From: Roseococcus suduntuyensis
Lineage (GTDB): Bacteria > Pseudomonadota > Alphaproteobacteria > Acetobacterales > Acetobacteraceae
Direction of reading: 5' to 3'
DNA length: 64,000 bases
NCBI RefSeq assembly: GCF_014196305.1
Contig: NZ_JACIDJ010000004.1
Location: forward strand, 260,634-324,633
The notes below the pieces were generated by a model. The model searched no databases. It was not told the origin of the DNA and worked only from the letters and a program-made list of their open reading frames with translations. Shown here piece by piece: positions 7,477 through 16,369 of the stretch; the stretch's first letter is position 1, and each line of letters begins with the position of its first letter. Position numbers and translations under genes: made by a program.

Positions 7477-9216
7477 TCAGCTCGGCGATGCGGGGCGGAC
7501 ATGCAGCGTTTCCCGTCCTGACATTTCACCCCCCTGCGCTTGCGCGGCGAGGCGCGCCTGGTCCCGCCGCCGTATGTCATCGACGGCTTCCTCGACGTCG
7601 AGGTGGGCGAAACCCAGTGCGCGCAAGCTTTCCGCGCCCATCCGATAGGCGGATTCCACGGTTTCCCTTATCTGGTAATCGACGCCCGCCTGGATCAGAA
7701 CCCGGGCGTTGCCCCGATCACGGCTGCGAACAAGCAGTTTCGCCTGAGGGAACTCATGCTGCGCCAGCTCCACGATCCGCAAGGCCGCCTTCGGATCGTC
7801 CACGCAGATCATGATCGCATCGGCCTCGCCCGCGCCTGAGTGGTGCAACGTGTCGAGCCGCGAGCCGTCGCCGAAGAAGACCTTGAACCCATACTGGTCC
7901 GCCTCGCGGATGCGATCGGGATTGGTGTCGATCACGGCGAGTTCGACGCCCCGCGACAGCGGCGCCTGCGACGCCATCTGGCCGAACCGCCCGAAGCCGA
8001 TGAGCAGGATGCGCCCCTTCAGGTCGCGGGCGGGATCGATCCCGTCCATCGAGGTTTCGGTGCGCAGCAGCCGATCGGTCGCCAGCATCAGCAGCGGCGT
8101 CAGGCCCATGGACAGGATCACGACGGTGGCGAACAGGGCGTTCTCGCGCGCATCGATCACCCCGCCCGAAGCCGCCGTCGCATAGAGGACGAACGCGAAC
8201 TCCCCGCCCTGCAGGAACATGGTCGTGCGGCGCAGCGCGGCCTGGTTGGCGCTGCGGAACAGCCGGGCGACCGCGTAGATGACGCCGCCCTTCGCCGCCA
8301 TGAACACGACCAGCATGGACAGCAGGAGCGGCCACTCGGCCGCGACGATGGAGAGATCGAGCGACATGCCCACGGCGAGGAAGAACAGGCCCATCAGCAG
8401 GCCGCGGAACGGTTCGATGTCGCTTTCGATCTGATGGCGATAACTCGAACCGGACAGCATCACGCCGGCCAGGAAGGCGCCCATCGCCATGGACAGGCCC
8501 GCGGCTTCCATAAGAAGGGCCGAACCCAGGACCACGAGCAGCGCCCCGGCGGTGAGAACCTCGCGCGTGCGGGACCGCGCCAGCAGCGAGAAGAACGGGT
8601 TCAGCCCCCAGCGCCCCACGGCCAGCAGCGCCAGCAGCGCGGCGAGCGCCACGAGGATGCCGATCCATCCCGACTGTCCCTGAGCCAGCGGGGACATGAA
8701 GGCGACGACCGCCAGGAGCGGCACGATCATCAGATCCTCGAAGAGGAGGATCGCGACCGACTTTTGCCCCTCGGCGGTCGACATCTCCCCTCGGTCCTGC
8801 AGCACCGACATGATGACGGCCGTCGATGACAGGACGAAGCCGGCGCCGGCGATGAAGGCGACCATGGCGGGCAGGTTGAAGAGCATCAGGCCCGCCAGGG
8901 TGAGCACGGCGGTGGCGGTGAAGACCTGGACGAGGGCCAGTCCGAAGATCCGGCCTCGCATCGCCCACAGCTTGAGCGGGCGAAGTTCCAGTCCGATCAC
9001 GAACAGGAACATCACCACGCCGAGCTCGGAGAAATGCAGGATGGACTGCGCGCCGGTGATCAGCCCCAGGACCGAGGGGCCGACCAGCAACCCGGCGGCG
9101 AAGTAGCCCAGCACCGAACCAAGGCCCAGGCGCTGGAACAGCGGAACGGCGATGACGGCCGCCCCCATGAGAACGACGGCGGGACCGATCATGTGTCCCA
9201 GGCTGGCATCAGCCAT
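7477..9216 (-). CDS. KefC-type monovalent cation:proton antiporter with TrkA-N domain
   Basis: 579 residues. About 12 hydrophobic segments make up the CPA2 exchanger domain, including FEDLMIVPLLA (ion-binding region) and LELRPLKLWAMRGRIFG. A cytosolic Rossmann regulator follows: ILLIGFGRFGQMASQ, then VIDTNPDRIREADQYG and VFFGDGSRLDTLHHSGAG. KefB/KefC export K+ in exchange for H+ when glutathione adducts of electrophiles bind this domain, and the acidified cytoplasm then protects against the electrophile. Start ATG at 9216 (MADASLGHMIG) overlaps the upstream gene by 8 bp; a reading from 9270 would overlap it by 62 bp. Placement just after a glutathione transferase and ring-cleaving enzymes fits this role. 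The gene is last in its operon. Confidence 0.85.
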   Translation of the reverse strand: MADASLGHMIGPAVVLMGAAVIAVPLFQRLGLGSVLGYFAAGLLVGPSVLGLITGAQSILHFSELGVVMFLFVIGLELRPLKLWAMRGRIFGLALVQVFTATAVLTLAGLMLFNLPAMVAFIAGAGFVLSSTAVIMSVLQDRGEMSTAEGQKSVAILLFEDLMIVPLLAVVAFMSPLAQGQSGWIGILVALAALLALLAVGRWGLNPFFSLLARSRTREVLTAGALLVVLGSALLMEAAGLSMAMGAFLAGVMLSGSSYRHQIESDIEPFRGLLMGLFFLAVGMSLDLSIVAAEWPLLLSMLVVFMAAKGGVIYAVARLFRSANQAALRRTTMFLQGGEFAFVLYATAASGGVIDARENALFATVVILSMGLTPLLMLATDRLLRTETSMDGIDPARDLKGRILLIGFGRFGQMASQAPLSRGVELAVIDTNPDRIREADQYGFKVFFGDGSRLDTLHHSGAGEADAIMICVDDPKAALRIVELAQHEFPQAKLLVRSRDRGNARVLIQAGVDYQIRETVESAYRMGAESLRALGFAHLDVEEAVDDIRRRDQARLAAQAQGGEMSGRETLHVRPASPS

Positions 9217-10750
9217 TGGGTTCTGCCTCCGAAAGGCTCCGCCGGAGCCATCGGGCCGCCTCCTCGACATCGGCGGCGGTCAGTTCATGGCCGGCCGCAA
9301 GCATCGCGGCCTCGACCGCCGCGCCACGCGCCGTCAGCTCGCCCGCGAGCCTTGGCGTGGCCGGGACGAAGCTGTCTTCGCGTCCATCCAGCATGAGCAC
9401 CCGCGTCCGCGAGAGGTCCGCGGCCGGGGGCGCTTCCAGGGGCTGGGTTGCACGCATCAGGACCGCGCGGCGCAGGATGGCGGGATGAAGCTGCATCACG
9501 GCGGCGAGAAAATTCGCGCCGTTGGAGTAGCCCATGAAGACGAGCCTGTCCGGGTCGAGCCCGTAGCCGGTCACGGCGCCATCGACGAAGGCGGCGAAGG
9601 CGTCCGCCTCGCCACGGATGTCGGCCTGGTCGAAGCGCGTGGCATCGAACCGGCGGAACCAGCGATGGTTGCCCTCCTCGGTCGCGCGGCCGCGCACGCC
9701 CAGCAGCGTCGCATGGGGCGCCGCGCGACGCGCCATCGGCATCAGGTCCGTTTCGTTTCCGCCCGTGCCATGCAGGAGAACCAAGGTCGTGCCGTCCGGA
9801 TGCGGCGGACGGTTGAAGCGGTGAATGAAGGGGAGATCGCGGACGGGGAGCCGCTCCTCGCCGGGCAGGGCGAACTGGGGCAGCATGGCCTTCAGATCCT
9901 CGGCGCGGGCCGCTTCGCCCGGCGGCAGGAACAGCGTCCGGCCGAGCGCATCAGGCGCTTCGTCCACGGTCATGCCGGGCCCATCGGTCGCATGCTCCAT
10001 GAGGATGCCGGCCGGGTCGCGCACATAGAGCGACAGGAAATACTTCCGGTCATGAACCTCGGTCGGTCCATGCGCCTGGAGCGAGAGCCGCATGGACCGG
10101 AGTTCCCCGACATCGGCCGCGCGGAAGGCCACGTGGTCGGGCACGCCGGCCCCGGGAACGGAGGGCACGAACCCCGAAACCTCCCGGACATCCACGGCAT
10201 CCGTGTCGGAGAGCATGCGCTGCGTCCGTCCATCGCGCGGCCCGGCGGCGTAGCCGAAGCGTGCGAGGAATCCCGCGGTGGCTTCCGCCTTGTCCGTGAG
10301 CAGGGTGACGCCGCGCAACCGGGTGGGGGCGGCCGGCAGCGGGGCGGGTGTCGGCATGTCGGCGCCGACGAGCTTCACGATCAGGCCGTCGGGATCCTTC
10401 AGCCGAAGAACGGGCTCGCCGAACTCGCGCGACGGCCCCTCCACCGGAATGCCGGCGGCGAGCGCCCGGGTCACCCAGTCCCCCACCGAGCCCGGCGGGA
10501 TGGCGAGTGCCACTTCCGACACCTGTCCGATGCCGGTGCGCCCGCGGCCGGCGGCCTCCCACACCAGGAATGTCAGCAGCGATCCGGGGCTGCCCAAGGC
10601 GTCCCCGTAGACCAGGTGCAGCTGTTCGGCATCGGCGTAGCCGCCCGTCCGCTTCACGAGCCGGAGGCCCAGGAAGCCCGCATAGAAATCCACATTCGCC
10701 TGCACGCCGGCGGTGATGCCCGTGACGTGATGAATGCCGCTGGCCGTCAC
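9209..10750 (-). CDS. Ring-cleaving dioxygenase (MhqO-type) fused to alpha/beta-hydrolase (MhqD-type)
   Basis: 513 residues in two parts. Residues 1 to about 300 are two vicinal-oxygen-chelate modules: GIHHVTGITAGVQANVDFYA gives the first metal ligand, and DHVAFRAADV plus LMEHATDGPG give later ones, as in MhqO. From about 310 a carboxylesterase/phospholipase fold follows, with LLHGTGGNETDLMP (oxyanion loop), FMGYSNGANFLAA (nucleophile Ser), LDGREDSFVP (Asp) and AAGHELT (His). Bacillus encodes MhqO and MhqD separately for quinone and catechol resistance; here they are one polypeptide, able in principle to cleave and then hydrolyse the ring product. The GTG start overlaps the glutathione transferase stop (GTGA), so translation is coupled. 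Confidence 0.85.
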   Translation of the reverse strand: MTASGIHHVTGITAGVQANVDFYAGFLGLRLVKRTGGYADAEQLHLVYGDALGSPGSLLTFLVWEAAGRGRTGIGQVSEVALAIPPGSVGDWVTRALAAGIPVEGPSREFGEPVLRLKDPDGLIVKLVGADMPTPAPLPAAPTRLRGVTLLTDKAEATAGFLARFGYAAGPRDGRTQRMLSDTDAVDVREVSGFVPSVPGAGVPDHVAFRAADVGELRSMRLSLQAHGPTEVHDRKYFLSLYVRDPAGILMEHATDGPGMTVDEAPDALGRTLFLPPGEAARAEDLKAMLPQFALPGEERLPVRDLPFIHRFNRPPHPDGTTLVLLHGTGGNETDLMPMARRAAPHATLLGVRGRATEEGNHRWFRRFDATRFDQADIRGEADAFAAFVDGAVTGYGLDPDRLVFMGYSNGANFLAAVMQLHPAILRRAVLMRATQPLEAPPAADLSRTRVLMLDGREDSFVPATPRLAGELTARGAAVEAAMLAAGHELTAADVEEAARWLRRSLSEAEPNG

Positions 10751-11367
10751 TTGCCCGCCTCGCGGGCAAGGACCGCCTGCACGGCGGGGTCGACCTCCAG
10801 CCGGTCATGCAGCGCCTGCACGTGGGGGTATGGCCCAAGCCCGCCGGGCAGCATCTTCCTGGCCCAGCGGCTCATCGGGAAGGCGTAGGCGTCGATCACC
10901 GAGCGGCCGCCATCGAGGACATGCTCGCGTCCGTCGAGGTGGCGGTTCAACAGGTCGAACTGCTTCGCGACCAGCTTGTGCCCCGCCTCGACGACGGCGC
11001 GCCGGGCCGCCTCGCCCTCATCCGTCGTGTAGCGGAAGGGCATGAAGACGGGCCAGAAGGCCGCGTGAACATCCGAGGTGAGAAAGGCCGACCAGCGATG
11101 CGCCTCGGCCCTCGCGCGCGGAGTGTCGCCCCCCGACAGCCTGGCCTCCGGGTGCTTCTCCGCCAGGTAATCGAGGATCGCGGCGCACTGCGTCAGCAGC
11201 CAGCCGTCATCCTCGCGCAGCGTCGGCACCGCGCCGGCCGGATTGACGGCGAGCAGTTCCTCAGACCCGTGCCGGACCCTGACGGCCTCATAGGGCGCGC
11301 CGATCCATTCGAGAACGATGTGCGGCGCCAGGGAGCAGGCGCCCGGGGCGTAATAGAGCGTGGGCAT
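10747..11367 (-). CDS. Glutathione S-transferase
   Basis: 206 residues, the usual length. The N-terminal thioredoxin-like domain MPTLYYAPGACSLAPHIVLE has the beta-class Cys/Ser arrangement (Cys10). NPAGAVPTLREDDGWLLTQ supplies the cis-Pro and the Gln that bind glutathione. The helical C-terminal domain carries SVIDAYAFPMSRWARKM, the N-capping box region. It conjugates glutathione to electrophiles. It sits directly upstream of, and coupled to, the MhqO-MhqD fusion and the KefC antiporter, whose activating ligands are glutathione adducts. That neighbourhood makes quinone or electrophile detoxification the likely role. The start ATG at 11367 is followed at once by the first beta strand. Confidence 0.9.
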   Translation of the reverse strand: MPTLYYAPGACSLAPHIVLEWIGAPYEAVRVRHGSEELLAVNPAGAVPTLREDDGWLLTQCAAILDYLAEKHPEARLSGGDTPRARAEAHRWSAFLTSDVHAAFWPVFMPFRYTTDEGEAARRAVVEAGHKLVAKQFDLLNRHLDGREHVLDGGRSVIDAYAFPMSRWARKMLPGGLGPYPHVQALHDRLEVDPAVQAVLAREAGK

Positions 11368-11467
11368 GGTGTCGTGTTCCTATCCGTATCCAGGGTAGAG
11401 ACTGATCCGCGGAACCCGCCCTTCCGGCTTCGCGCGCCTTGCCAGCAGGCCGCCCCTGCGCGGCGCC

Positions 11468-12412
11468 TCAGAGCGGCTTCAGGCCGCGCTCGATCGCGGC
11501 GCGCCGCGGCTCCAGGAACGGCGGAAGCGACAGGCGCTCGCCGAGCGCCTCGAGCGGTTCGTCGGTGGCGAAGCCCGGGCCGTCGGTGGCGATCTCGTAG
11601 AGGATGCCATTCGGCTCGCGCGTGTAGAGGCTGCGGAAATAGAAGCGGTCCACCGGCCCGCTGGAGGGGATGCGCAGCCGTTGCAGGCGCTCGACCCACC
11701 CGTCGTATTCGTCGTCGCGCACCCGGAAGGCGACGTGATGGACGCCCCCTGCCCCGGGCTCCGCCTGCGGCAGGCCCGGCTCGACCCGCACATGGAGTTC
11801 CGCCGCAGGGCCGCCCTCGCCCATCTCATAGACGTGGACGGTGACTCCGGCCGCGTCCGCCGCCGCGTAGCGCCGCGCCGGGCGCATCGCCATGACCTGG
11901 GTGAGGAAGGCATCGGAGGGGGCGAGGTCCGGCACGCTGAGAGTGATCGGGCCAAGGCCGCGGATCTGGTGCGCCTCAGGCACGGTGCTGCGGGCCCAGG
12001 GGTGGAAGGGGCCGGCGCCACCATCGTCGAGCAGCGTCAGCCGCTGGCCTTCCGGATCCTCGAAATCGAGCTGGAGCCGCCCGTCCACCTCGCGCACCGG
12101 CTGCTGCGTGACGCCGTGCTCGGCGAGGCGCGCGGCCCAATATTCCAGCGTGGGTGCGCCGGCGACGCGCAGCGCCGTGCGCACGATGGCGTGGGTGCCG
12201 CGACGCTCCCGCCCCACCGGCCAGTCGAAGAAGGTGAGGTCGGTGCCGGGGCTGGCCGCGCCATCCGCGTAGAACAGGTGGTAGGCGCTGGTGTCGTCCT
12301 GGTTCACGGTCTTCTTCACCAGCCGCATGCCGAGCACGCGGGTGTAGAAGTCGTGGTTGCCGCGCGCATCGGCGGACACGGCGGTGAGATGGTGGATTCC
12401 GTGAAGCTGCAT
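11468..12412 (-). CDS. mhqO: Ring-cleaving dioxygenase, MhqO family
   Basis: 314 residues, the usual length. Paired vicinal-oxygen-chelate modules are seen: [20 protein letters not shown] at the start, [20 protein letters not shown] in the second half, and [17 protein letters not shown] carrying the C-terminal Glu ligand. These provide the 2-His-1-Glu iron site used to cleave hydroquinone-type rings with oxygen. AGGAG lies 7 bases before the ATG at 12412; a reading from 12439 ignores this site. The gene follows the MFS exporter gene by 37 bp. It resembles the N-terminal half of the fusion protein at 9209-10750, so the block carries two paralogous dioxygenase units. Confidence 0.9.
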   Translation of the reverse strand: MQLHGIHHLTAVSADARGNHDFYTRVLGMRLVKKTVNQDDTSAYHLFYADGAASPGTDLTFFDWPVGRERRGTHAIVRTALRVAGAPTLEYWAARLAEHGVTQQPVREVDGRLQLDFEDPEGQRLTLLDDGGAGPFHPWARSTVPEAHQIRGLGPITLSVPDLAPSDAFLTQVMAMRPARRYAAADAAGVTVHVYEMGEGGPAAELHVRVEPGLPQAEPGAGGVHHVAFRVRDDEYDGWVERLQRLRIPSSGPVDRFYFRSLYTREPNGILYEIATDGPGFATDEPLEALGERLSLPPFLEPRRAAIERGLKPL

Positions 12413-12449
12413 CGTGGTCTCCTTCGTCATGTTCGTCACCCTCCCGCAC

Positions 12450-14039
12450 CTATAGCGCGACCAGGTGCGTGACGCGGGGCGGTTCCGTGCCCTCGTGCAG
12501 CGCCGTCACCGTCGCCTGCAGCGCCTGGTCGGCCACCGTGACCCGGTGATGCTGGCGCAGATGCTCGGCCCAGCTCGCGACGACGAACCATTCCACCACG
12601 CGCTCGGGCGCCTCGGTGTCGGCAAAGACCGCCCAGGCCAGCGCGCCATCCCGCCGACGCGTGGCGCCCAGCGGGGCGATCGCGGCACGGAAGGCGTCCT
12701 GGCGCTCCGGCGCCACCCGATAGACGATCTGCACGGCGACCGGGCCGCGCTCCGGCGCCATCGGCATCAGGGCTTCCGGCGCCGCCCAGTGGTGCGACGG
12801 ATCGAGGCTCTCGCTCCCTGCGGGCAGCGGCAAGCGCCGCATGGCCAGCGCCGCCGCGGTGCCCAGGGCCGCGGCCAGCAGCAGGGCCGTGGGCACGCTG
12901 GTGAAGCTCGCCACCTGCCCCCAGGCGAGGCTGCCAAGCGTCATCCCGCCGGCGAAGACCGTGAGATACAGCGCAAGCCCACGCGCCCGCACCCAATTGG
13001 GCAGGACGGATTGGGCCGTGGTGTTGACGGTGGTCAGCACCGCGATCCAGGCGGCGCCGGCCAGCAGGCACAGCAGCACCGCGGCGGCTTCGGACGGGAT
13101 CACCGCCAGGCCCGCCTGTGCCGCGGCGCTGCCCAACGCGCCGGCCAGCATGAGCCCCTCCGCCCCGCCCAGGCGCCGCCGCAACCAGGGCAGTGCCAGC
13201 GCGCCGCCCACGGCGCCGGCGCCGATCGCGGCCAGCATCACGCCATAGAGCGCGGGCCCGCCGCCCAGCACATGGCGCGCCAGCAGCGGCAGCAGCGCCC
13301 AATGCGCGGCGCCGAAGAGGACGAACACGGCGGAGCGCAGCAGCACGCGGCGCAGCGGGGCGGAGTTCGCCGCATAGCGCAGCCCCGCCCGCATCGCGCC
13401 TGGCAGCGTCTCGCGCGGGCCTTCGACCACCGGCGCCTGCCGACGCCACCAGAGCAGCGCCGCGATGACGATGACGTAGCTCAACGCATCCACCAGGTAG
13501 GTCGCCGCGACGCCGAGCGTCGCGAGGATGAGCCCGCCAAGCGCCGGACCGATGGCGCGGCTGACATTGATCCCCATGGAGTTCAGCGCCACCGCCGCGC
13601 CGAGGTCGGCGCGCGGCACCATCTCGGGCACCGAGGATTGCCAGGCCGGCGCCGCCAGCGCCGCGCCCACCCCGCCCATGAGCACGAGTATGATCAGCAG
13701 CCACGGCGTCATGAGGCCGAGCAGCGTGACAACGGCCAGGGTCAGGGACACGGCGCCCAGCAGCACCTGCACCCAGATCAGCAGCCGGCGCCGGTCCAGC
13801 AGGTCGGCCAGCGCGCCGGCCGGCAGGGCCAGCAGGAAGACCGGCAGCGTGGCGGCGGCCTGCACCAGCGCCACCATCAGCGGCGAGGGCGCGAGCGAGG
13901 TCATCAGCCAGCCCGAGGCGACATCGCGCATCCAGGTGCCGACATTGCCGATGACGGTCGCGGTCCAGAGCACGGCGAAGACGCGGTGGCGCAGGGGTGC
14001 GAGCGCGCTACCGGACGGATTGGCGGGGCTTGCGCTCAT
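12450..14039 (-). CDS. MFS exporter (MFS_3 type) with C-terminal cytosolic domain
   Basis: 529 residues. The start [20 protein letters not shown] leads into [20 protein letters not shown], the typical first helix of enterobactin-exporter-like MFS proteins. [19 protein letters not shown] is the loop 2-3 signature. After about 12 helices, roughly 100 soluble residues ([19 protein letters not shown], then [17 protein letters not shown]) resemble an antibiotic-monooxygenase-like ferredoxin fold, which this subfamily commonly carries. The ATG at 14039 lies next to the amidohydrolase stop at 14041. The 91 residues that could be read upstream are wrong-frame amidohydrolase sequence. It probably expels a small toxic compound handled by its neighbours. 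The substrate is not predictable. Confidence 0.85.
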   Translation of the reverse strand: MSASPANPSGSALAPLRHRVFAVLWTATVIGNVGTWMRDVASGWLMTSLAPSPLMVALVQAAATLPVFLLALPAGALADLLDRRRLLIWVQVLLGAVSLTLAVVTLLGLMTPWLLIILVLMGGVGAALAAPAWQSSVPEMVPRADLGAAVALNSMGINVSRAIGPALGGLILATLGVAATYLVDALSYVIVIAALLWWRRQAPVVEGPRETLPGAMRAGLRYAANSAPLRRVLLRSAVFVLFGAAHWALLPLLARHVLGGGPALYGVMLAAIGAGAVGGALALPWLRRRLGGAEGLMLAGALGSAAAQAGLAVIPSEAAAVLLCLLAGAAWIAVLTTVNTTAQSVLPNWVRARGLALYLTVFAGGMTLGSLAWGQVASFTSVPTALLLAAALGTAAALAMRRLPLPAGSESLDPSHHWAAPEALMPMAPERGPVAVQIVYRVAPERQDAFRAAIAPLGATRRRDGALAWAVFADTEAPERVVEWFVVASWAEHLRQHHRVTVADQALQATVTALHEGTEPPRVTHLVAL

Positions 14040-14040
14040 C

Positions 14041-15924
14041 TCACACCGCCCAGCAGCCGCAGCCGAGGGCACCCCAGAACCCCTGCTGGTCACGCACCGG
14101 CGCCTCCAGTCTTGCCCAGGCATGGGCATGGCCGTGCACGCCGCAGGCGCTGCCGCAGCCGCAGGCGGCATCGGCGTTGACGCGCTCGGCCACGAAGCCC
14201 CGGCGCATCCCCTCGGCGCGGCGCTGGTAGCCGCCGAAGGTCCGGACGGGCGACCAGTCGGGCAGCACCGGCGGCGGGGGCGGCGCCAGCGGCGCGAAGC
14301 CACCGGCGCCATAGACCACCTTGCCGCCGAGGATGGTCAGCACCGCCTTAAGATGCGCGATCTCGTCCTCGGGCACGCCGAAGTAATCGTCCGAGAGCAC
14401 GGCGAGGTCGGCGAGCTGCCCGGGCGCGATGCGGCCCTTCTTGCCGGTCTCGGTCGAGAACCAGGTGTTGGCCTCGGTCCAGAGGCGCAGCGCCTCCTCC
14501 CGGTCCAGCCGGTTGGCGGGCGAATGCATCCGCAGCCCGCCCACCGTCCGGCCGGTCACGAGCCAGGCGAGACTCACCCAGGGGTTGTAGGTGGCGACGC
14601 GCGTGGCGTCCGTCCCGGCACCCACCGGCACGCCGGCCGCCAGCATGCGCCGGATCGGCGGCGCGCGCTCGGCCGCTTCGGTGCCATAGCGGGCGGCGAA
14701 GTCCTCGCCCTGAAAGGCCAGGCGGTGCTGCACGGCGATGCCGCCGCCGAGCGCCGCGACGCGGTCGATGTTGCGGTCGCTGATCGTCTCGGCGTGGTCG
14801 AACATCCAGTGCAGCCCGCCGATGGGCTGGTCGCGGTTGACCTTCTCGAACACGTCGAGCGCGCGGCTGATCGTCTCGTCATAGGTGGCGTGCAGGCGCC
14901 AGGGCCAACGGTTCTCCACCAGCTTGCGCACCACCGCTTCGAGCTGGCCTTCCATGTTCTCCGGCAAGTCTGGGCGGGGTTGGCGGAAATCCTCGAAATC
15001 CGCGGCGGAGAAGACCAGCATCTCGCCCGCGCCGTTGTGACGGAGGCTGTCGTCGCCCTGGCCCGGGCTCACCATCCGGCCCCAGCGGGAGAAATCCTCC
15101 AGCTCCTCGCCGGCCTTCTGGGTGAAGAGGTTGTAGGCGATGCGCAGCGTCAGCTCGCCATCGGCGTGCAGCGCGCGGATGATCGCGTAGTCGTCCGGGT
15201 AGTTCTGGAAGCCGCCGCCGGCATCGATGACACTGGTGAAGCCGAGGCGGTTCAGCTCCCGCATGAAGTGGCGCGTGGAGTTGCGCTGCGCGTCGGGATC
15301 GAGCTTCGGGCCGCGCGCCAGGGTCGCGTAGAGGATCGTCGCGTTGGGCTTGGCGAGCAGCAGGCCGGTCGGGTTGCCGGCCGCGTCGCGCTGGATCTCC
15401 CCGCCCGGCGGGTTCGGGGTGTCGCGCGTATAGCCCACCGCGCGCAGGGCGGCCCGGTTGAGCAGCGCCCGGTCATAGAGGTGCAGGATGAACACGGGCG
15501 TGTCGGGCGCCGCCGCGTTCAGCTCATCGAGCGTCGGCAGGCGCTTCTCGGCGAATTGATGCTCGGTGAAGCCGCCGACGACGCGCACCCAGTGCGGCGA
15601 TGGCGTCGCCTGCGCCTGGCGGCGCAGCATCGCCATGCCGTCGGACAGCGAGGGCACGCCGTCCCAGCGCAGTTCCAGGTTGTAGTTGAGCCCGCCGCGG
15701 ATCAGGTGCGTGTGGCTGTCGATCAGGCCCGGGATGACCCGCCGCCCGCCGAGATCCACCCGCCGCGTTCGCGGGCCGGCCAGCGCCACCGCCTCCGCCT
15801 CGGTGCCGGCGAGAAGGACCTTCCCGTCCTTGATCGCCACGGCCTGGGCCAGCGGGTTCGAGGGGTCGAGCGTCGTGATCCGGCCGTTGAGCAGGACGAG
15901 ATCGGCTTCGGATGTCTCTGGCAC
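14041..15924 (-). CDS. YtcJ-type amidohydrolase with Cys/His-rich tail
   Basis: 627 residues. The metal-dependent amidohydrolase fold is clear: VIPGLIDSHTHLIRGG (HxH ligands), HATYDETISR and LHWMFDHAET (further His ligands) and PVGAGTDATRV (catalytic Asp). YtcJ relatives hydrolyse N-acyl or other amides; the substrate is unknown here. The start GTG at 15924 is chosen because GGAGG lies 8 bases upstream and the following residues PETSEADLVLLNGRI match family starts. Upstream frame extension to 16038 would overlap the XapX gene. The last 45 residues are unusual: CGCGSACGVHGHAHAW and ending GALGCGCWAV, possibly a metal site. No signal peptide is seen. Confidence 0.85.
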   Translation of the reverse strand: MPETSEADLVLLNGRITTLDPSNPLAQAVAIKDGKVLLAGTEAEAVALAGPRTRRVDLGGRRVIPGLIDSHTHLIRGGLNYNLELRWDGVPSLSDGMAMLRRQAQATPSPHWVRVVGGFTEHQFAEKRLPTLDELNAAAPDTPVFILHLYDRALLNRAALRAVGYTRDTPNPPGGEIQRDAAGNPTGLLLAKPNATILYATLARGPKLDPDAQRNSTRHFMRELNRLGFTSVIDAGGGFQNYPDDYAIIRALHADGELTLRIAYNLFTQKAGEELEDFSRWGRMVSPGQGDDSLRHNGAGEMLVFSAADFEDFRQPRPDLPENMEGQLEAVVRKLVENRWPWRLHATYDETISRALDVFEKVNRDQPIGGLHWMFDHAETISDRNIDRVAALGGGIAVQHRLAFQGEDFAARYGTEAAERAPPIRRMLAAGVPVGAGTDATRVATYNPWVSLAWLVTGRTVGGLRMHSPANRLDREEALRLWTEANTWFSTETGKKGRIAPGQLADLAVLSDDYFGVPEDEIAHLKAVLTILGGKVVYGAGGFAPLAPPPPPVLPDWSPVRTFGGYQRRAEGMRRGFVAERVNADAACGCGSACGVHGHAHAWARLEAPVRDQQGFWGALGCGCWAV

Positions 15925-15956
15925 GGTCTGGGCCTCCTGGCAGTCGTGGCTTCCGG

Positions 15957-16235
15957 TCAGGCAAGCGGCGGGGGTTGCGACGGGTCGTCCGGCCTCGTGT
16001 TTCGCCCTGGCAGTTGTCCCAGCACGTGCTGCGAGCAATCGGCCAGGCCGATCGAGGCGAGCAGGGATTCGCCGTTCATCAGGTGGCGCACGACCGGAAC
16101 GAGCTGTTCACCGACCAGGATGCCCAGCAGGCCGAGCAGGGCCACGACCGGGGGCGCCGGCGAGCGGACGCCGAGCAGGCTGTAGACCACGCCGACGAGC
16201 AGGCCGGCGCCGAGCGAAGCGAGGTACATGGTCAT
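15957..16235 (-). CDS. XapX (DUF1427) small membrane protein
   Basis: 92 residues. Two hydrophobic segments enclose the family signature: YLASLGAGLLVGVVYSLLGV, RSPAPPVVALLGLLGILVGE and VVRHLMNGE. The C-terminal 30 residues are polar and variable. XapX domain proteins often sit next to amidohydrolases, cyclases or isochorismatase-like hydrolases, but their function is unknown. Here it is 32 bp upstream of the YtcJ amidohydrolase gene on the same strand. The ATG at 16235 is used; an ATG two codons later is equally possible. Confidence 0.8.
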   Translation of the reverse strand: MTMYLASLGAGLLVGVVYSLLGVRSPAPPVVALLGLLGILVGEQLVPVVRHLMNGESLLASIGLADCSQHVLGQLPGRNTRPDDPSQPPPLA

Positions 16236-16253
16236 GCGCGCGCTCCTCGAGCG

Positions 16254-16345
16254 TCAGGGGATCAGCACGACGCGGCCGAGGATCTTGTTGTCCTCGGCAT
16301 GGCGATGGCCGGCGGCGATCTCGGGGAGTGCGAAACGCCGCCGCG
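16254..16345 (-). pseudogene. Remnant of a zinc-type alcohol dehydrogenase / quinone reductase gene (3' end)
   Basis: The frame ending at 16254 gives RRFALPEIAAGHRHAEDNKI then LGRVVLIP and a stop. This is the usual C-terminus of medium-chain NAD(P)H:quinone oxidoreductases (FxLxEIAxAHxxxE...GKVVLxP). Only about 28 codons remain; upstream of them is the end of the alpha/beta-hydrolase gene. A deletion therefore removed the rest of the gene. Confidence 0.65.
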
Positions 16346-16369
16346 CCGATGGTTTCGCACCCCGCGGGG

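Noticed and set aside
12465..14180. 571-codon plus-strand frame
   Set aside because: Antisense shadow of the MFS exporter, composed mostly of R, Q, H, G and A, with no fold.
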